Assembly: GCF_003732275.1 (NCBI RefSeq) | Contig: NZ_MOBM01000017.1 | Span: forward strand, 49,185 to 113,184 | Length of the DNA stretch: 64,000 nucleotides | Source: Pseudomonas frederiksbergensis | GTDB taxonomy: Bacteria > Pseudomonadota > Gammaproteobacteria > Pseudomonadales > Pseudomonadaceae | Direction of reading: 5' to 3' | Shown here: positions 27,431 through 37,756 of the stretch, piece after piece | Layout: each line of letters begins with the position of its first letter | Position numbering within the stretch: the first letter of the stretch is position 1 | Position numbers and translations under genes: made by a program | Notes under the pieces: generated by a model | The model's input: the letters and a program-made list of their open reading frames with translations, nothing else | What the model was told of the DNA's origin: nothing | The model's database searches: none

Positions 27431-28429
27431 ATGAGACGCAGCTTCTTTTGCATTGATTCGCACGCGTGCGGCAACCCGGTTCGGGTTGTAGCGGGCGGAG
27501 CACCGCTGTTGCCCTCCGTATCGATGGCGGAACGTCGCGATATTTTCGTACGTGACCACGACTGGGTACGCACCGCATTGATGTTCGAGCCTCGGGGACA
27601 CGACATCATGTCTGGCGTCATTATTTATCCATCGGTACGTGACGACTGCGACTTCGGTGCTTTGTTTATCGAAGTCAGCGGCTGCCTGCCGATGTGTGGA
27701 GCGGGCACGATCGGGTTATCGACCGTGGTCATTGAAGAGGGCTTGGTGACACCTCGTGAGCCGGGAAAACTGGCGATTGAAACACCGGCAGGACGTGTCG
27801 ATGTCGAATACACCCTGGGCGGCGAATTTGTCGAGTCCATTCGCTTGTTCAACGTAGCCAGCTACCTGCACAGCGCCGATGTGGTGGTGGAAGTACCTGG
27901 TGTTGGAACATTTACGGTGGACATCGCCTACGGCGGGAATTTCTACGCGGTGGTCGAACCACAGGAATGTTGGACTGGACTAGAAGGGCAGACGACGGCC
28001 GACATCGTGGGGTTGAGCCAGAAGCTGCGCGCAGCGCTCTCGGACATTTGTGACCCTGTGCATCCAGAGAACAGCAGAATCAGTGGCGTTCACCACATTA
28101 TCTGGTGTGACAAACCACACAGCAGAACCGTGCACGGCCGCTGTGCAGTGTTCTACGGTGATAAAGCTATTGATCGTTCTCCCGGTGGTACCGGTACCTC
28201 TGCCCGCATGGCTCAACTGTATGGAAGGGGACGGTTGAACGTAGGCGACATTTACCGACTTGAAAGTCTGATCGGTACGATCTACGAAGGAAAGGTTGAG
28301 GCGTCGGTAAAAGTCGGAACCTTCGACGGCATGAAGCCAAGTGTCAGCGGCTGGGCTGAGGTGATAGGGCACAACACCATTTTCGTCGATGACAAAGACC
28401 CTCTGGCTCACGGGTTCCAGCTCGCATAA
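27431..28429 (+). CDS. Proline racemase/4-hydroxyproline epimerase family protein with atypical active site
   Basis: This 332-residue protein is collinear with proline racemases and 4-hydroxyproline 2-epimerases (RRSFFCIDSHACGNPVRVV at the N-terminus, GDKAIDRSP..GTGTSARMA near residues 244-260). The first catalytic cysteine is kept (Cys89), but its usual MCGHGT context is MCGAGT. The second catalytic cysteine of DRSPCGTGTSA is replaced by Gly252 (DRSPGGTGTSA). Two-base racemisation through a Cys/Cys pair therefore looks impossible. A one-base reaction such as elimination, or a different substrate, is more likely. Position between a betaine importer and a GlxA regulator points to proline- or hydroxyproline-type substrates. 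Confidence 0.82.
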   Translation: MRRSFFCIDSHACGNPVRVVAGGAPLLPSVSMAERRDIFVRDHDWVRTALMFEPRGHDIMSGVIIYPSVRDDCDFGALFIEVSGCLPMCGAGTIGLSTVVIEEGLVTPREPGKLAIETPAGRVDVEYTLGGEFVESIRLFNVASYLHSADVVVEVPGVGTFTVDIAYGGNFYAVVEPQECWTGLEGQTTADIVGLSQKLRAALSDICDPVHPENSRISGVHHIIWCDKPHSRTVHGRCAVFYGDKAIDRSPGGTGTSARMAQLYGRGRLNVGDIYRLESLIGTIYEGKVEASVKVGTFDGMKPSVSGWAEVIGHNTIFVDDKDPLAHGFQLA

Positions 28430-28533
28430 AACAGTTTGGTCACGGCGCCAGCGGTTGATTCTTTGGATGCGCAGATTCAACCGTGGTTTGCACAAAGGCT
28501 GCATTTGTTAGTGTAAAAAAAGCGAGGCGTAAA

Positions 28534-29547
28534 GTGATCGAACGACGAGATTTCAGCGGGTGTATGAAAGGTAAAAACCTGCGCTATCTGGAAGAGACTC
28601 GAAGCGAGCCGACGGCTCATGCTCGGGCAGGATTTTTACTGCTCGAACACTTCTCGTTGCCTGCATTTACGCAAGCGCTCGATACGATTGTCACTGCCAA
28701 CCTTTTGCGGCCTACGTTGTTCTCTTCACGAACCTTCGGGGTGCAGGACGGAGAGGTCACCAGCGACCTTGGCCTGGTCATTCGACCGGATGCGCGTTTG
28801 GACGTCGCAGCACTCAAAGACCTTAATTTGCTGGTCATCTGCGGCGGCTATCGCACCGAACTCAAAGTCAATCACGAGCTGATCAGCATTCTCAAAACGG
28901 CATCGGAACTGGGCATCACACTGGCCGGGCTGTGGAATGGGGCGTGGTTTTTGGGCGTCTCAGGTTTGCTTGAAGGGTATCGGTGTGCGATTCATCCCGA
29001 GCACCGACCCGCGCTCGCAGAAATTTCAAAAGTCACGCATGTCACCAGTGAAGCATTTGTCATGGATCGAGACAGGCTCACGGCATCGAGTCCGGCGGGT
29101 GCTTTTCACATGGCTCTGGAGTGGATCAAAGGGCTGCATGGCAAGGCGCTTGTCGAGGGCATCGAAGACATTCTGTCTTTCGAAGAGTCGCGGTATCGGC
29201 GTATCAAACCGACACAGAACATCTCGTTGAGCGCCCCCCTCAAAGAGGTGGTCAAACTGATGGACGCCAACCTGGAAGAACCGTTGCAAATGGACCAACT
29301 GGCGGTCTATGCCGGACGTTCCCGTCGACAAATAGAGCGCTTGTTCAAAGAACAACTGGGTACCACACCGCAACGGTATTACCTGGAATTACGCATTACC
29401 GAAGCACGGCGATTGCTTCAGCACACAGAGCTGTCTCAGGTTGATGTGCTGGTCGCATGCGGCTTTGTTTCACCGAGTCATTTCAGCAAATGCTACAGCT
29501 CGTATTTTGGTTACCGGCCATCGAGAGAAACGCGGCTGGTGAAGTAA
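28534..29547 (+). CDS. GlxA-family (DJ-1/PfpI-AraC) transcriptional regulator
   Basis: The N-terminal DJ-1/PfpI-like domain (ARAGFLLLEHFSLPAFTQALDTIV, LNLLVICGGYR, GLWNGAWFLG) and C-terminal AraC HTHs (LQMDQLAVYAGRSRRQIERLF, FVSPSHFSKCYSSYFGYRPS) define a GlxA-type activator. I chose GTG 28534, which has a GAGG at good spacing; Met at 28564 and an upstream start at 28483 are alternatives. It follows the racemase-family gene on the same strand and is the likely activator of the operon from the DapA-like gene to here. Confidence 0.83.
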   Translation: MIERRDFSGCMKGKNLRYLEETRSEPTAHARAGFLLLEHFSLPAFTQALDTIVTANLLRPTLFSSRTFGVQDGEVTSDLGLVIRPDARLDVAALKDLNLLVICGGYRTELKVNHELISILKTASELGITLAGLWNGAWFLGVSGLLEGYRCAIHPEHRPALAEISKVTHVTSEAFVMDRDRLTASSPAGAFHMALEWIKGLHGKALVEGIEDILSFEESRYRRIKPTQNISLSAPLKEVVKLMDANLEEPLQMDQLAVYAGRSRRQIERLFKEQLGTTPQRYYLELRITEARRLLQHTELSQVDVLVACGFVSPSHFSKCYSSYFGYRPSRETRLVK

Positions 29548-29649
29548 AGATCGCGTGATCAATCCTCAGTGACTGGTGGTCTTTAACCGCGACTGCGGGC
29601 TGCTGTAACGCTCCAAACCGGAGTTGCTGAAATTTTAAGGAGGAGGGGC

Positions 29650-30579
29650 ATGACCGAGGTGCGATTGAAGAGCGATCAAACAAAAAACATGGCGTACTTA
29701 ACGACGCCCACCGTTGCCGCTAGTCCTGGGGTCGCAAGGCCTCAACTCGGGATTTTCCTATGCCTGCTTTCAATGCTTATCTTTGCGAGCCAGGACGGAA
29801 TAACCAAGGTGCTTGTCAAAGACTTCCCGGTTGCCCAACTGGTCATGGTGCGATATTGGGTGTTTGTCGTTTTTGCCTTCGGATATGCCGCCTACCAAGG
29901 TAGGGTCAAGGAGTCTTTATGCAGTAAACACCCTTGGCTCCAAATCATTCGAGCACTGTTAGCCGTTGGTGAGATAGTACTGTTTGCAGTCGGGTTACGA
30001 TATTTAGGTTTGGCTGAAATGCACGCTCTCTATGCGGTATTCCCTCTGATGACTTTGGCATTGGCGGGGGGCCTGCTAGGAGAGTTTGTCGGGCTACGAC
30101 GTTGGATCGCTGCTGCCATAGGGTTCACCGGCACGCTGATCATCCTCCGACCAGGCGCGGGCGTCTTTGAACTGGCAGCCGTGATTCCCTTGCTGTCTGC
30201 TTTAGGGTTCGCATTCTTCAATGTACTGACGCGTCGGATTAGCCAGCACGATTCCTTTGCGACGAACATGCTTTTTATGGCAAGTGTGGGTGCCCTGACG
30301 ATCACATTTGTGGGGCTGCCCGCATGGGTTTCTCCGACTCCAGTCCAGGGCTTCTTGATGGGGATCCTGTCATTGACGGGAGTAGTCGCTCAGATTCTCC
30401 TCATTCAAGCACTGAAGTACGCGACCGCGTCTACCCTGCAGCCTTTCAACTATGCGCTTCTGGTGTTCGCCACTTTGATTGGTGTGATCGTTTTTGCCGA
30501 GCGCCCTGATATCTGGGTGGTTGTCGGCGCAGCGTTGGTGATTATCGGGGGGCTGTATGCGATTAAAGCAAAGGTGTGA
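29650..30579 (+). CDS. DMT-family (EamA) membrane transporter
   Basis: This 309-residue protein has about ten hydrophobic helices arranged as two EamA repeats (GIFLCLLSMLIFASQDGITKVLV; VIPLLSALGFAFFNVLTRRI). A perfect AAGGAGGAGG site precedes ATG 29650. EamA proteins often export amino acids or related metabolites. The substrate is unknown, but its place after the GlxA gene suggests efflux of a pathway compound. A strong terminator follows. Confidence 0.83.
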   Translation: MTEVRLKSDQTKNMAYLTTPTVAASPGVARPQLGIFLCLLSMLIFASQDGITKVLVKDFPVAQLVMVRYWVFVVFAFGYAAYQGRVKESLCSKHPWLQIIRALLAVGEIVLFAVGLRYLGLAEMHALYAVFPLMTLALAGGLLGEFVGLRRWIAAAIGFTGTLIILRPGAGVFELAAVIPLLSALGFAFFNVLTRRISQHDSFATNMLFMASVGALTITFVGLPAWVSPTPVQGFLMGILSLTGVVAQILLIQALKYATASTLQPFNYALLVFATLIGVIVFAERPDIWVVVGAALVIIGGLYAIKAKV

Positions 30580-30640
30580 CGTGCCTGAATGTATGAAGTA
30601 ATCAATGTGTGGTTGGTTTCCTGGATGAGCACGGCCATAA

Positions 30641-30667
30641 AAAAGGGCAGCTCAAAGCTGCCCTTTT
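30641..30667. terminator. Bidirectional terminator
   Basis: A 12-bp stem, AAAAGGGCAGCT (30641-30652) and AGCTGCCCTTTT (30656-30667), has a 3-base loop and A/T runs on both sides. It lies between the convergent EamA transporter and formaldehyde dehydrogenase genes and can serve both. Confidence 0.85.
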
Positions 30668-30680
30668 CCCAACCTGCTCC

Positions 30681-31880
30681 TTAGGCGGCGCTAAACAGCT
30701 TGTGCGGATCCATGACGAATTTCTTTGGCACCCCGGCATCGAACTCGTGGTAACCGCGCGGCGCGTCGTCCAGGCTGATCACCTGCACGCCGACGACCTC
30801 GGCAATGTTGATCCGGTCCCACATGATCGCCTGCATCAGCTGACGGTTGTACTTCATCGTCGGGGTTTGGCCGGTGTGGAAGCTGTGGGACTTGGCCCAG
30901 CCGAGGCCAAAACGGATGTTCAGGCTGCCATGCTTGGCGGCTTTGTTGACCGCACCCGGGTCTTCGGTGACATACAGACCGGGGATACCGATATTGCCGG
31001 CGACCCGCACCACCCCCATCAACGCGTTGAGCACATCGGCCGGGGCCTCGTGCTGCGCGCCGTCATGGCCGTGGCCACGGGCTTCGAAGCCGACCGCATC
31101 GACCGCACAATCGACTTCTGGCTCACCGAGCAGGTTGGCGATTTGCTCGTGCAGCGGAGTGTCCTGGGTCAGGTCGGCGATCTCGAAGCCCTGGGCCTTG
31201 GCATGCGCCAGACGCAGCGGATTGACGTCGCCGACTATCACCACCGCCGCACCAAGCAGACGGGCGGAGGCGGCAGCAGCCAGTCCGACTGGACCGGCAC
31301 CGGCGATATACACCGTGCTGCCAGGGCCGACACCGGCGGTCACCGCGCCGTGGTAGCCGGTCGGCAGGATATCGGAAAGGCAGGTCAGGTCTCGGATTTT
31401 CTCCATCGCTTTGTCGCGGTCGGGCAGCTTCAGCAGGTTGAAGTCGGCATACGGCACCAGCACGTATTCGGCCTGGCCGCCAACCCAGTCGCCCATGTCC
31501 ACATAGCCATAGGCACCGCCGGGGCGCGCCGGGTTGACCGTCAGGCAGACGCCGGTGTGCTGTTCCTTGCAACTGCGACAACGGCCGCAGGCGACGTTGA
31601 ACGGCACCGAGACCAGGTCACCGATCTGCACGTTTTCCACGTCACGGCCCTTTTCGATCACCTCACCAGTAATCTCATGGCCAAGCACCAGCCCGACCTG
31701 GGCCGTGGTCCGACCACGCACCATATGCTGGTCGGAGCCGCAGATATTGGTCGAAACCACGCGCAGGATCACGCCATGGTCAATGCGCTTGCCGCGCGGG
31801 TCTTCCATTTTCGGATAGGGGATGGTCTGCACCTCGACCTTGCCTGCGCCGAGATACACGACACCACGATTACCAGACAT
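30681..31880 (-). CDS. fdhA: Glutathione-independent formaldehyde dehydrogenase
   Basis: This zinc-dependent medium-chain dehydrogenase has 399 residues from ATG 31880 (GAGGTGAAAGC upstream). It has catalytic zinc ligands in NICGSDQHMVRG and GHEITGEV, structural zinc cysteines in CGRCRSCKEQHTGVC, and NAD-binding GAGPVGLAAAASARLLGA. The sequence matches the Pseudomonas putida FdhA type, which oxidises formaldehyde to formate using tightly bound NAD. It would detoxify formaldehyde from the Rieske and flavin demethylases in this region. Confidence 0.9.
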   Translation of the reverse strand: MSGNRGVVYLGAGKVEVQTIPYPKMEDPRGKRIDHGVILRVVSTNICGSDQHMVRGRTTAQVGLVLGHEITGEVIEKGRDVENVQIGDLVSVPFNVACGRCRSCKEQHTGVCLTVNPARPGGAYGYVDMGDWVGGQAEYVLVPYADFNLLKLPDRDKAMEKIRDLTCLSDILPTGYHGAVTAGVGPGSTVYIAGAGPVGLAAAASARLLGAAVVIVGDVNPLRLAHAKAQGFEIADLTQDTPLHEQIANLLGEPEVDCAVDAVGFEARGHGHDGAQHEAPADVLNALMGVVRVAGNIGIPGLYVTEDPGAVNKAAKHGSLNIRFGLGWAKSHSFHTGQTPTMKYNRQLMQAIMWDRINIAEVVGVQVISLDDAPRGYHEFDAGVPKKFVMDPHKLFSAA

Positions 31881-32374
31881 GCTTTCACCTCGCTTTTGTT
31901 GTTGTGAGAACACGGCCCTTGTACTGCGAAGGGTCGCGCGGCCTTACAGTGCGGCGGTAATGTCTTGCGTTTGCGCGTGAATGCAGATTGGTTGGAAGTC
32001 ACCTTCCAACGACGCGTGATTAGCAGTCATCGTACGATCCTACGCTTGGTATCAGCACCCTGCGAGGGCATTTAGCACCCAATTACCACCTGGTTCCAGC
32101 CATGCTCCGAACAATCACCTATCGTCCACGACTGGCACTCGGGCAGGTAATCCAGGAGAGGCTGCTTATGCTGCGGCCAAAGCTGGGATGGTAGGTATGA
32201 GCATGAGCCTGGCCCTTGAGGTCGCGCGATCTCAATGCGGCTAGTGCATTCCTTTGAAATGTGTGGAGAAGCAGGCATGCTCAGGCTGCGAAGTCAATAA
32301 AATGTACTTAGGTGTACATTTGATGTGGCATCAGAGTACATTCGCGTTACGCATTTTTGTAGAAGGTAAGCGCG
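31881..32374. other. Intergenic region between fdhA and tetR-like genes
   Basis: About 490 bp separates the divergent starts. It contains the palindrome at 32303-32318 and a perfect 10-bp palindrome ATCGTACGAT at about 32029-32038. No gene is convincing. Confidence 0.4.
32303..32318. promoter_or_regulatory. Putative operator of the TetR-like regulator
   Basis: The palindrome TGTACTTAGGTGTACA lies 57 bp before the tetR-like start. Its right half with flank, AGGTGTACATTT, recurs at 37649-37660 between stcD and etfBA. A regulator controlling itself and that demethylase locus would explain the pattern. Confidence 0.4.
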
Positions 32375-33082
32375 ATGTCCCAGTTAGGGAAGGCACGTGG
32401 TAAGGCCCAGGATGCAGGTTGGCGCGGCTCCCCGGAGGGTTGGCTCGAAGCTGCCTACGAAGCCTTGAAGGAGTCGGGCATCGATGCCGTTCGGGTCATG
32501 CCGCTGGCCAAGCGCCTGGGCTTGTCACGAACCAGCTTCTACTGGTTTTTTGAGGATCGTGAACAGTTGCTCGCCGCCTTGCTTTCACGCTGGCGGGAGA
32601 CCAATACGGGGGGCTTGATCAGGCAAAGTGAAAGCTATGCGGAAAGTATCTCCGAGGCGATCCTGAATGTGTTCGAGTGCTGGCTCAACCCGCAACTGTT
32701 CGACTCGCAATTCGAGTTCGCAGTGCGCAGCTGGGCGCTTCAGTCAGCTGAAGTTGCTCAAGAGGTCGCTACCGTAGACGAGCAGCGCATGAATGCCCTG
32801 GCGAGCATGTTCAAGCGCTTCGGCTATGACAGCCAGGGCGCTGATGCGCGAGCTAGAACGATTTATTTGACCCAGATCGGCTATATCACCATGAACACGA
32901 CTGAGTTGATCACTGTGCGCTTCCAACGCATTCCTCATTACGTGAGCATCTTCACCGGGAAAGTACCCAAACAGCGCGAGCTGGATCGTTTTTACGGGAA
33001 ATTCGGCTACGCCGAAAAAGAGCCTGGTGTTTTCGTGCCCTTGACCGATACCTTCGAGGAGACATCTGCAGATGCTCAATGA
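32375..33082 (+). CDS. TetR-family transcriptional regulator
   Basis: This 235-residue protein has a TetR-type HTH at about residues 20-66 (WLEAAYEALKESGIDAVRVMPLAKRLGLSRTSFYWFFEDREQLL split across the helices). The ligand domain is of no specific recognised subtype. AAGGTAAGCG precedes the ATG. It overlaps the ProC-like gene by 11 bp, so the two are co-translated. The regulator probably responds to a pathway intermediate; the palindrome at 32303-32318 is a likely autoregulatory site. Confidence 0.85.
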   Translation: MSQLGKARGKAQDAGWRGSPEGWLEAAYEALKESGIDAVRVMPLAKRLGLSRTSFYWFFEDREQLLAALLSRWRETNTGGLIRQSESYAESISEAILNVFECWLNPQLFDSQFEFAVRSWALQSAEVAQEVATVDEQRMNALASMFKRFGYDSQGADARARTIYLTQIGYITMNTTELITVRFQRIPHYVSIFTGKVPKQRELDRFYGKFGYAEKEPGVFVPLTDTFEETSADAQ

Positions 33083-33857
33083 GACGCTGGGCATTATTGG
33101 AGGAACGGGGTGGTTGGGCGCAGCGATCGCCAAGGCAGTGCTGGCAAAGGCATTGGTACCGACGGGCAATCTGATCATTTCCAACCGCTCGGGCAGCCAT
33201 CCATTGGCACAGCAAGGCGCTTGCCTGGTGGCTGATAACCAGGACCTGGTGGATCGCAGCGAGGTAGTGATCATCGCGGTTCGACCCGAGCATTTCGCCA
33301 GCCTGAACATCAACGCGACGGGCAAAACAGTCATTTCACTGATGGCCGGGATTACAGCGCAGGCGATTGCTGCGCAGACCTCGGCTTCGGCGGTCGTGCG
33401 GGCGATGCCCAACGCGGCGGTAGAAATCGGGCAGTCTTTTACACCTTGGTATTGCTTCGCAGAGGTAGAGGCCGCGACGAAGGATCTCGTGCAGCATCTT
33501 TTCGAATGTGTGGGTACCGCTGCTGAGGTTCAGCAAGAGGATTTCATCGATTACCTCTCGGCACTCTCGGGTACCGGCCCGGCCTTTCCTGCGTTATTGA
33601 TGACGGCGCTGGCCAATCAGGCGATGGTTGCCGGCATACCCACTGATATTGCACAGCTCGCCGCTAAAAATGTCGTTGTAAACAGCAGCCAGCTGTTGGC
33701 CAACCACGATGCTCAACAGATGATCGATGCCTTGGTTGCCTACCGCGGAGTGACGGCTGCGGCTTTGCAAACGATGACGCAAGGTCATTTCGAAGAACAA
33801 ATTGGCAGGGCGTTGCAAGCCGGTGCTGCCGTTGCCCGCAGAGGGCTTAAAGCCTGA
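33072..33857 (+). CDS. Pyrroline-5-carboxylate reductase family protein
   Basis: This 261-residue protein has the ProC Rossmann motif LGIIGGTGWLGAAIA, VVIIAVRPEHF, and the family signature region YLSALSGTGPAFPALLMTALANQAMVAGIP. The protein is collinear with ProC but not identical in the signature (ProC usually reads SGSGPAYVF). It is more likely a catabolic paralogue than the biosynthetic enzyme, since it is fused in an operon with a TetR regulator amid betaine catabolism genes. It may interconvert a cyclic imine and a proline-like compound. Confidence 0.8.
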   Translation: MLNETLGIIGGTGWLGAAIAKAVLAKALVPTGNLIISNRSGSHPLAQQGACLVADNQDLVDRSEVVIIAVRPEHFASLNINATGKTVISLMAGITAQAIAAQTSASAVVRAMPNAAVEIGQSFTPWYCFAEVEAATKDLVQHLFECVGTAAEVQQEDFIDYLSALSGTGPAFPALLMTALANQAMVAGIPTDIAQLAAKNVVVNSSQLLANHDAQQMIDALVAYRGVTAAALQTMTQGHFEEQIGRALQAGAAVARRGLKA

Positions 33858-33897
33858 TAAACCGAAGCCCCTTCATAGAGGCTCCGGTAAGTGTGGT

Positions 33898-34281
33898 TTA
33901 CTCTGCCTTGAAGCAGTAAACGGCCAGCTTGTTACCGTCCAGATCCCGGGCGTAAGCAGCGTAGGCATTTTCAGCCCAGCCACGTGAGCCTGGCAGGCCT
34001 TCGCAAACGCCACCGTTTGCCAATGCAGCTATATGGAAGGCATGGACTGCAGCGCGGTTTGGTGCTTCGAAGCTGACGGTGACACCGTTGCCGACGGTGG
34101 CCGGATTTCCGTTAGCCGGCTTGAGTACGAAGAACGAAGGCTTATCGATGCCCCAGATAGATCCGGCCTCGTCGAGATCGGCAACGCGGTTCAGGCCAAT
34201 CTCCTTCAAAACAACATCATAGAATGCGCGTGCTTTTTGCAGATCTTTGGTGCCGACGGTTACATGAGTAAAAACAGACAT
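33898..34281 (-). CDS. VOC (glyoxalase/bleomycin resistance) family protein
   Basis: This 127-residue single VOC domain has FTHVTVGTKDLQKARAFYDVVLKEIGL at the N-terminus and AYAARDLDGNKLAVYCF at the C-terminus, carrying the paired metal-ligand strands. AAGGAAAC precedes the ATG. It lies downstream of adhC on the same strand, 60 bp away. VOC proteins near formaldehyde dehydrogenases are often annotated as glutathione-dependent enzymes, but the function here is unknown. Confidence 0.85.
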   Translation of the reverse strand: MSVFTHVTVGTKDLQKARAFYDVVLKEIGLNRVADLDEAGSIWGIDKPSFFVLKPANGNPATVGNGVTVSFEAPNRAAVHAFHIAALANGGVCEGLPGSRGWAENAYAAYARDLDGNKLAVYCFKAE

Positions 34282-34341
34282 CTTTGTTTCCTTTCTGTTG
34301 GTGGTGATTGGACTGTCGACGGATCGGAGACCCGTCGGATA

Positions 34342-35526
<1,185 letters not shown>

Positions 35527-37563
35527 TCAAATGTCTTTCAACAGCCGCAGCGCATCGTAGATGGCGGCGTGGGTATTGCGCGCCGAAACCGCATCGCCGA
35601 TCCGGAATAGCTGGAAATGGCCTTTAGGGTTGGTCACGATGTTCTGGGTTTTGCCGGCGATCAGATTGTGCTGCTCGACTGCGCCGTCATTGCTCGAATG
35701 GGGTCGCAGATCGAAGTACAAATCGTCCAGGGGAAGGGTGCCGTGGTTGATCACCACCTGATCGACCACCCGCTGTTTATGCACCTGGCCATAATCGCTA
35801 CCGAAGTTGGCAACCAATTGCCCGTCGCGCTTCTCTACGGAGTCGACCCGATACGTGACCGTAAAGGTAACGTCCAGGTCCTGCAGGCTGCGCATGTAAG
35901 GCACCAGGTTCATCGCCATCACTTCCGGCGAGAACGACCGGTCGGGTGTGACGATCTCCAGTTTTGCACCGCTGTTGGCAATGACCTCCGCGGCCTGTAG
36001 CGCCGCGTGGTCGCCCGCGTCGTCGAAGATCAGCACGTTCTTGCCGGGCTTGACGTCGCCGGAAATGATGTCCCAGGTGGACACCACCAATTCATTGCCG
36101 TGTTTGAGCACCTCGGTATGCGGCAAGCCGCCCGTGGCAACAATCACCACATCCGGCTCTTCAGCCAGCACCGTCTCGGCCTCGGCCCAGGTATTGAAGT
36201 GGAACTTCACGCCCAGGCGTTCGCATTGCACCATGCGCCAGTCGATGATGCCGATCATCTCGCGGCGGCGTTCGCTGAGAGCAGTCAATCGAATCTGCCC
36301 GCCGGGCTGGTCGGCGACTTCGAACACCGTGACGTCGTGGCCACGTTCACCGGCGACCCGCGCTGCCTCCAGACCCGCGGGGCCAGTACCGATCACCACC
36401 ACCTTGCGCTTGGTCGGCGCCTTGGGAATTTCGTGGGGCATGGTGGTTTCACGCCCGGTTGCGGCGTTGTGGATGCAATACGCGGCACCGCCCTGATAAA
36501 TACGGTCCAGGCAATAGTTGGCCCCTACGCAGGGGCGAATTTCTTCTTCGCGCTTTTCGATGATCTTGCGCACGATGTGCGGATCGGTCATGTGCGCTCG
36601 GGTCATGCCGATCATGTCTACCTTGCCGGAGGCAATGGCGTGTCGAGCCGTGGCGACATCCGGGATCTTGGCTGCATGGAAAGTAGGGAAGCCGGTGGCC
36701 GAGCGGATCTCGCCGGCAAAATCCAGGTGCGGAGAGTTGCGCATGCCCTGGATCGGAATCACATCGGTCAGGCCGGCATCGGTATCAATGTGCCCGCGAA
36801 CGACGTTGAGGAAGTCGACCAGGCCGCTGTCCTTGAGCATGTGAGAAATCTGCATGCCGTCCTTCGCACCGAAGCCACCGGGCAGGTCTTCATCCCCGGT
36901 GTAGCGGACCCCGAGCAGGAAGTCTTCGCCGCAGCGTTGGCGGATACCGCGCAGGACGTCAAAGGTGAAGCGCAGTCGGTTTTCCAGCGAGCCGCCGTAC
37001 GGGCCGTCGAGGTCGTTGGTCAATGGCGACCAGAACTGATCCATGAGGTGACCGTAAGCCTGCAACTCCAGACCATCGAGGCCCGCCGCCTTCATGCGTT
37101 CGGCGGCATCCACGTAGTCCTTGATGATTCGATCGATGTCCCAGTCTTCCATCTTTTTCGGAAAGGCCCGGTGGGACGCTTCACGGCGATGAGAAGGCGA
37201 TACGACCGGGAGCCAGTCAGCCTTGTCCCAGCGCGTGCGCCTTCCAAGGTGGGTCAACTGAATCATCACCGCCGCGCCGTGTTCGTGGCATTCGTCGGTC
37301 AAATCCTTCATCCATTTGACCACCTCATCCTTATACGCCAGCACGTTGTTGAACACCGGCGGGCTGTCGCGGGAAACAGCGGCGGAGCCTGCGGTCATGG
37401 TCAGCGCCACGCCGGCCTTCGCGCGTTCAACGTGATAAGCCCGGTACAGATCCTTCGGCATGCCGTCGACAGGATACGCGGGCTCATGGGAGGTGGTCAT
37501 GATCCGGTTTTTGAGGGTCAGGTGCTTGATCTTATAGGGCTGCAGCAGGGGATCGCTGGACAT
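35527..37563 (-). CDS. stcD: StcD/DgcA-like N-methyl amino acid demethylase (NADH:flavin oxidoreductase family)
   Basis: This 678-residue fusion has an OYE-type FMN barrel (residues 1 to about 330: LKNRIMTTSHEPAY, AAVMIQLTHLGRR, AYGHLMDQFWSPLTN), an iron-sulfur cysteine cluster (CVGANYCLDRIYQGGAAYCIHNAA) and a C-terminal FAD/NAD part (VVVIGTGPAGLEAARVAGERGHDV). This is the architecture of dimethylglycine demethylase subunit DgcA and N-methylproline demethylase StcD. Such enzymes pass electrons to a dedicated ETF, and etfBA starts divergently 194 bp away. The likely reaction is oxidative demethylation of N-methylproline or a similar N-methyl amino acid, releasing formaldehyde. GGAGCG precedes the ATG. 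Confidence 0.83.
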   Translation of the reverse strand: MSSDPLLQPYKIKHLTLKNRIMTTSHEPAYPVDGMPKDLYRAYHVERAKAGVALTMTAGSAAVSRDSPPVFNNVLAYKDEVVKWMKDLTDECHEHGAAVMIQLTHLGRRTRWDKADWLPVVSPSHRREASHRAFPKKMEDWDIDRIIKDYVDAAERMKAAGLDGLELQAYGHLMDQFWSPLTNDLDGPYGGSLENRLRFTFDVLRGIRQRCGEDFLLGVRYTGDEDLPGGFGAKDGMQISHMLKDSGLVDFLNVVRGHIDTDAGLTDVIPIQGMRNSPHLDFAGEIRSATGFPTFHAAKIPDVATARHAIASGKVDMIGMTRAHMTDPHIVRKIIEKREEEIRPCVGANYCLDRIYQGGAAYCIHNAATGRETTMPHEIPKAPTKRKVVVIGTGPAGLEAARVAGERGHDVTVFEVADQPGGQIRLTALSERRREMIGIIDWRMVQCERLGVKFHFNTWAEAETVLAEEPDVVIVATGGLPHTEVLKHGNELVVSTWDIISGDVKPGKNVLIFDDAGDHAALQAAEVIANSGAKLEIVTPDRSFSPEVMAMNLVPYMRSLQDLDVTFTVTYRVDSVEKRDGQLVANFGSDYGQVHKQRVVDQVVINHGTLPLDDLYFDLRPHSSNDGAVEQHNLIAGKTQNIVTNPKGHFQLFRIGDAVSARNTHAAIYDALRLLKDI

Positions 37564-37640
37564 GGTGTTGCGCTCCGGGAACAGAACATCTGGCTTGGTT
37601 TGACATGACGGTATGTCGAATGTTCATGTGTGTCAATGAT

Positions 37641-37657
37641 TGAGACACAGGTGTACA
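37641..37657. promoter_or_regulatory. Putative operator between stcD and etfBA
   Basis: TGAGACACAGGTGTACA shares AGGTGTACATTT with the palindrome in front of the tetR-like gene (32303-32318). One half-site is intact and the other degenerate. It lies between the divergent stcD and etfB starts, well placed to control both. Confidence 0.35.
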
Positions 37658-37756
37658 TTTTTCTTGCGCGGTGGAAAAGCCAGGATTAACATCCATTCGA
37701 AACAGGGGTGATCGGGCCGGTCATCCCAGGCACCGATCCATGAATGCGAGGGGACT

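Noticed and set aside
30609..31907. 432-residue plus-strand frame
   Set aside because: Antisense of fdhA, with low-complexity His/Gly/Ala composition typical of a GC-rich shadow frame.
36007..37608. 533-residue plus-strand frame
   Set aside because: Antisense shadow of the StcD-like gene, whose flavoenzyme motifs are unambiguous.
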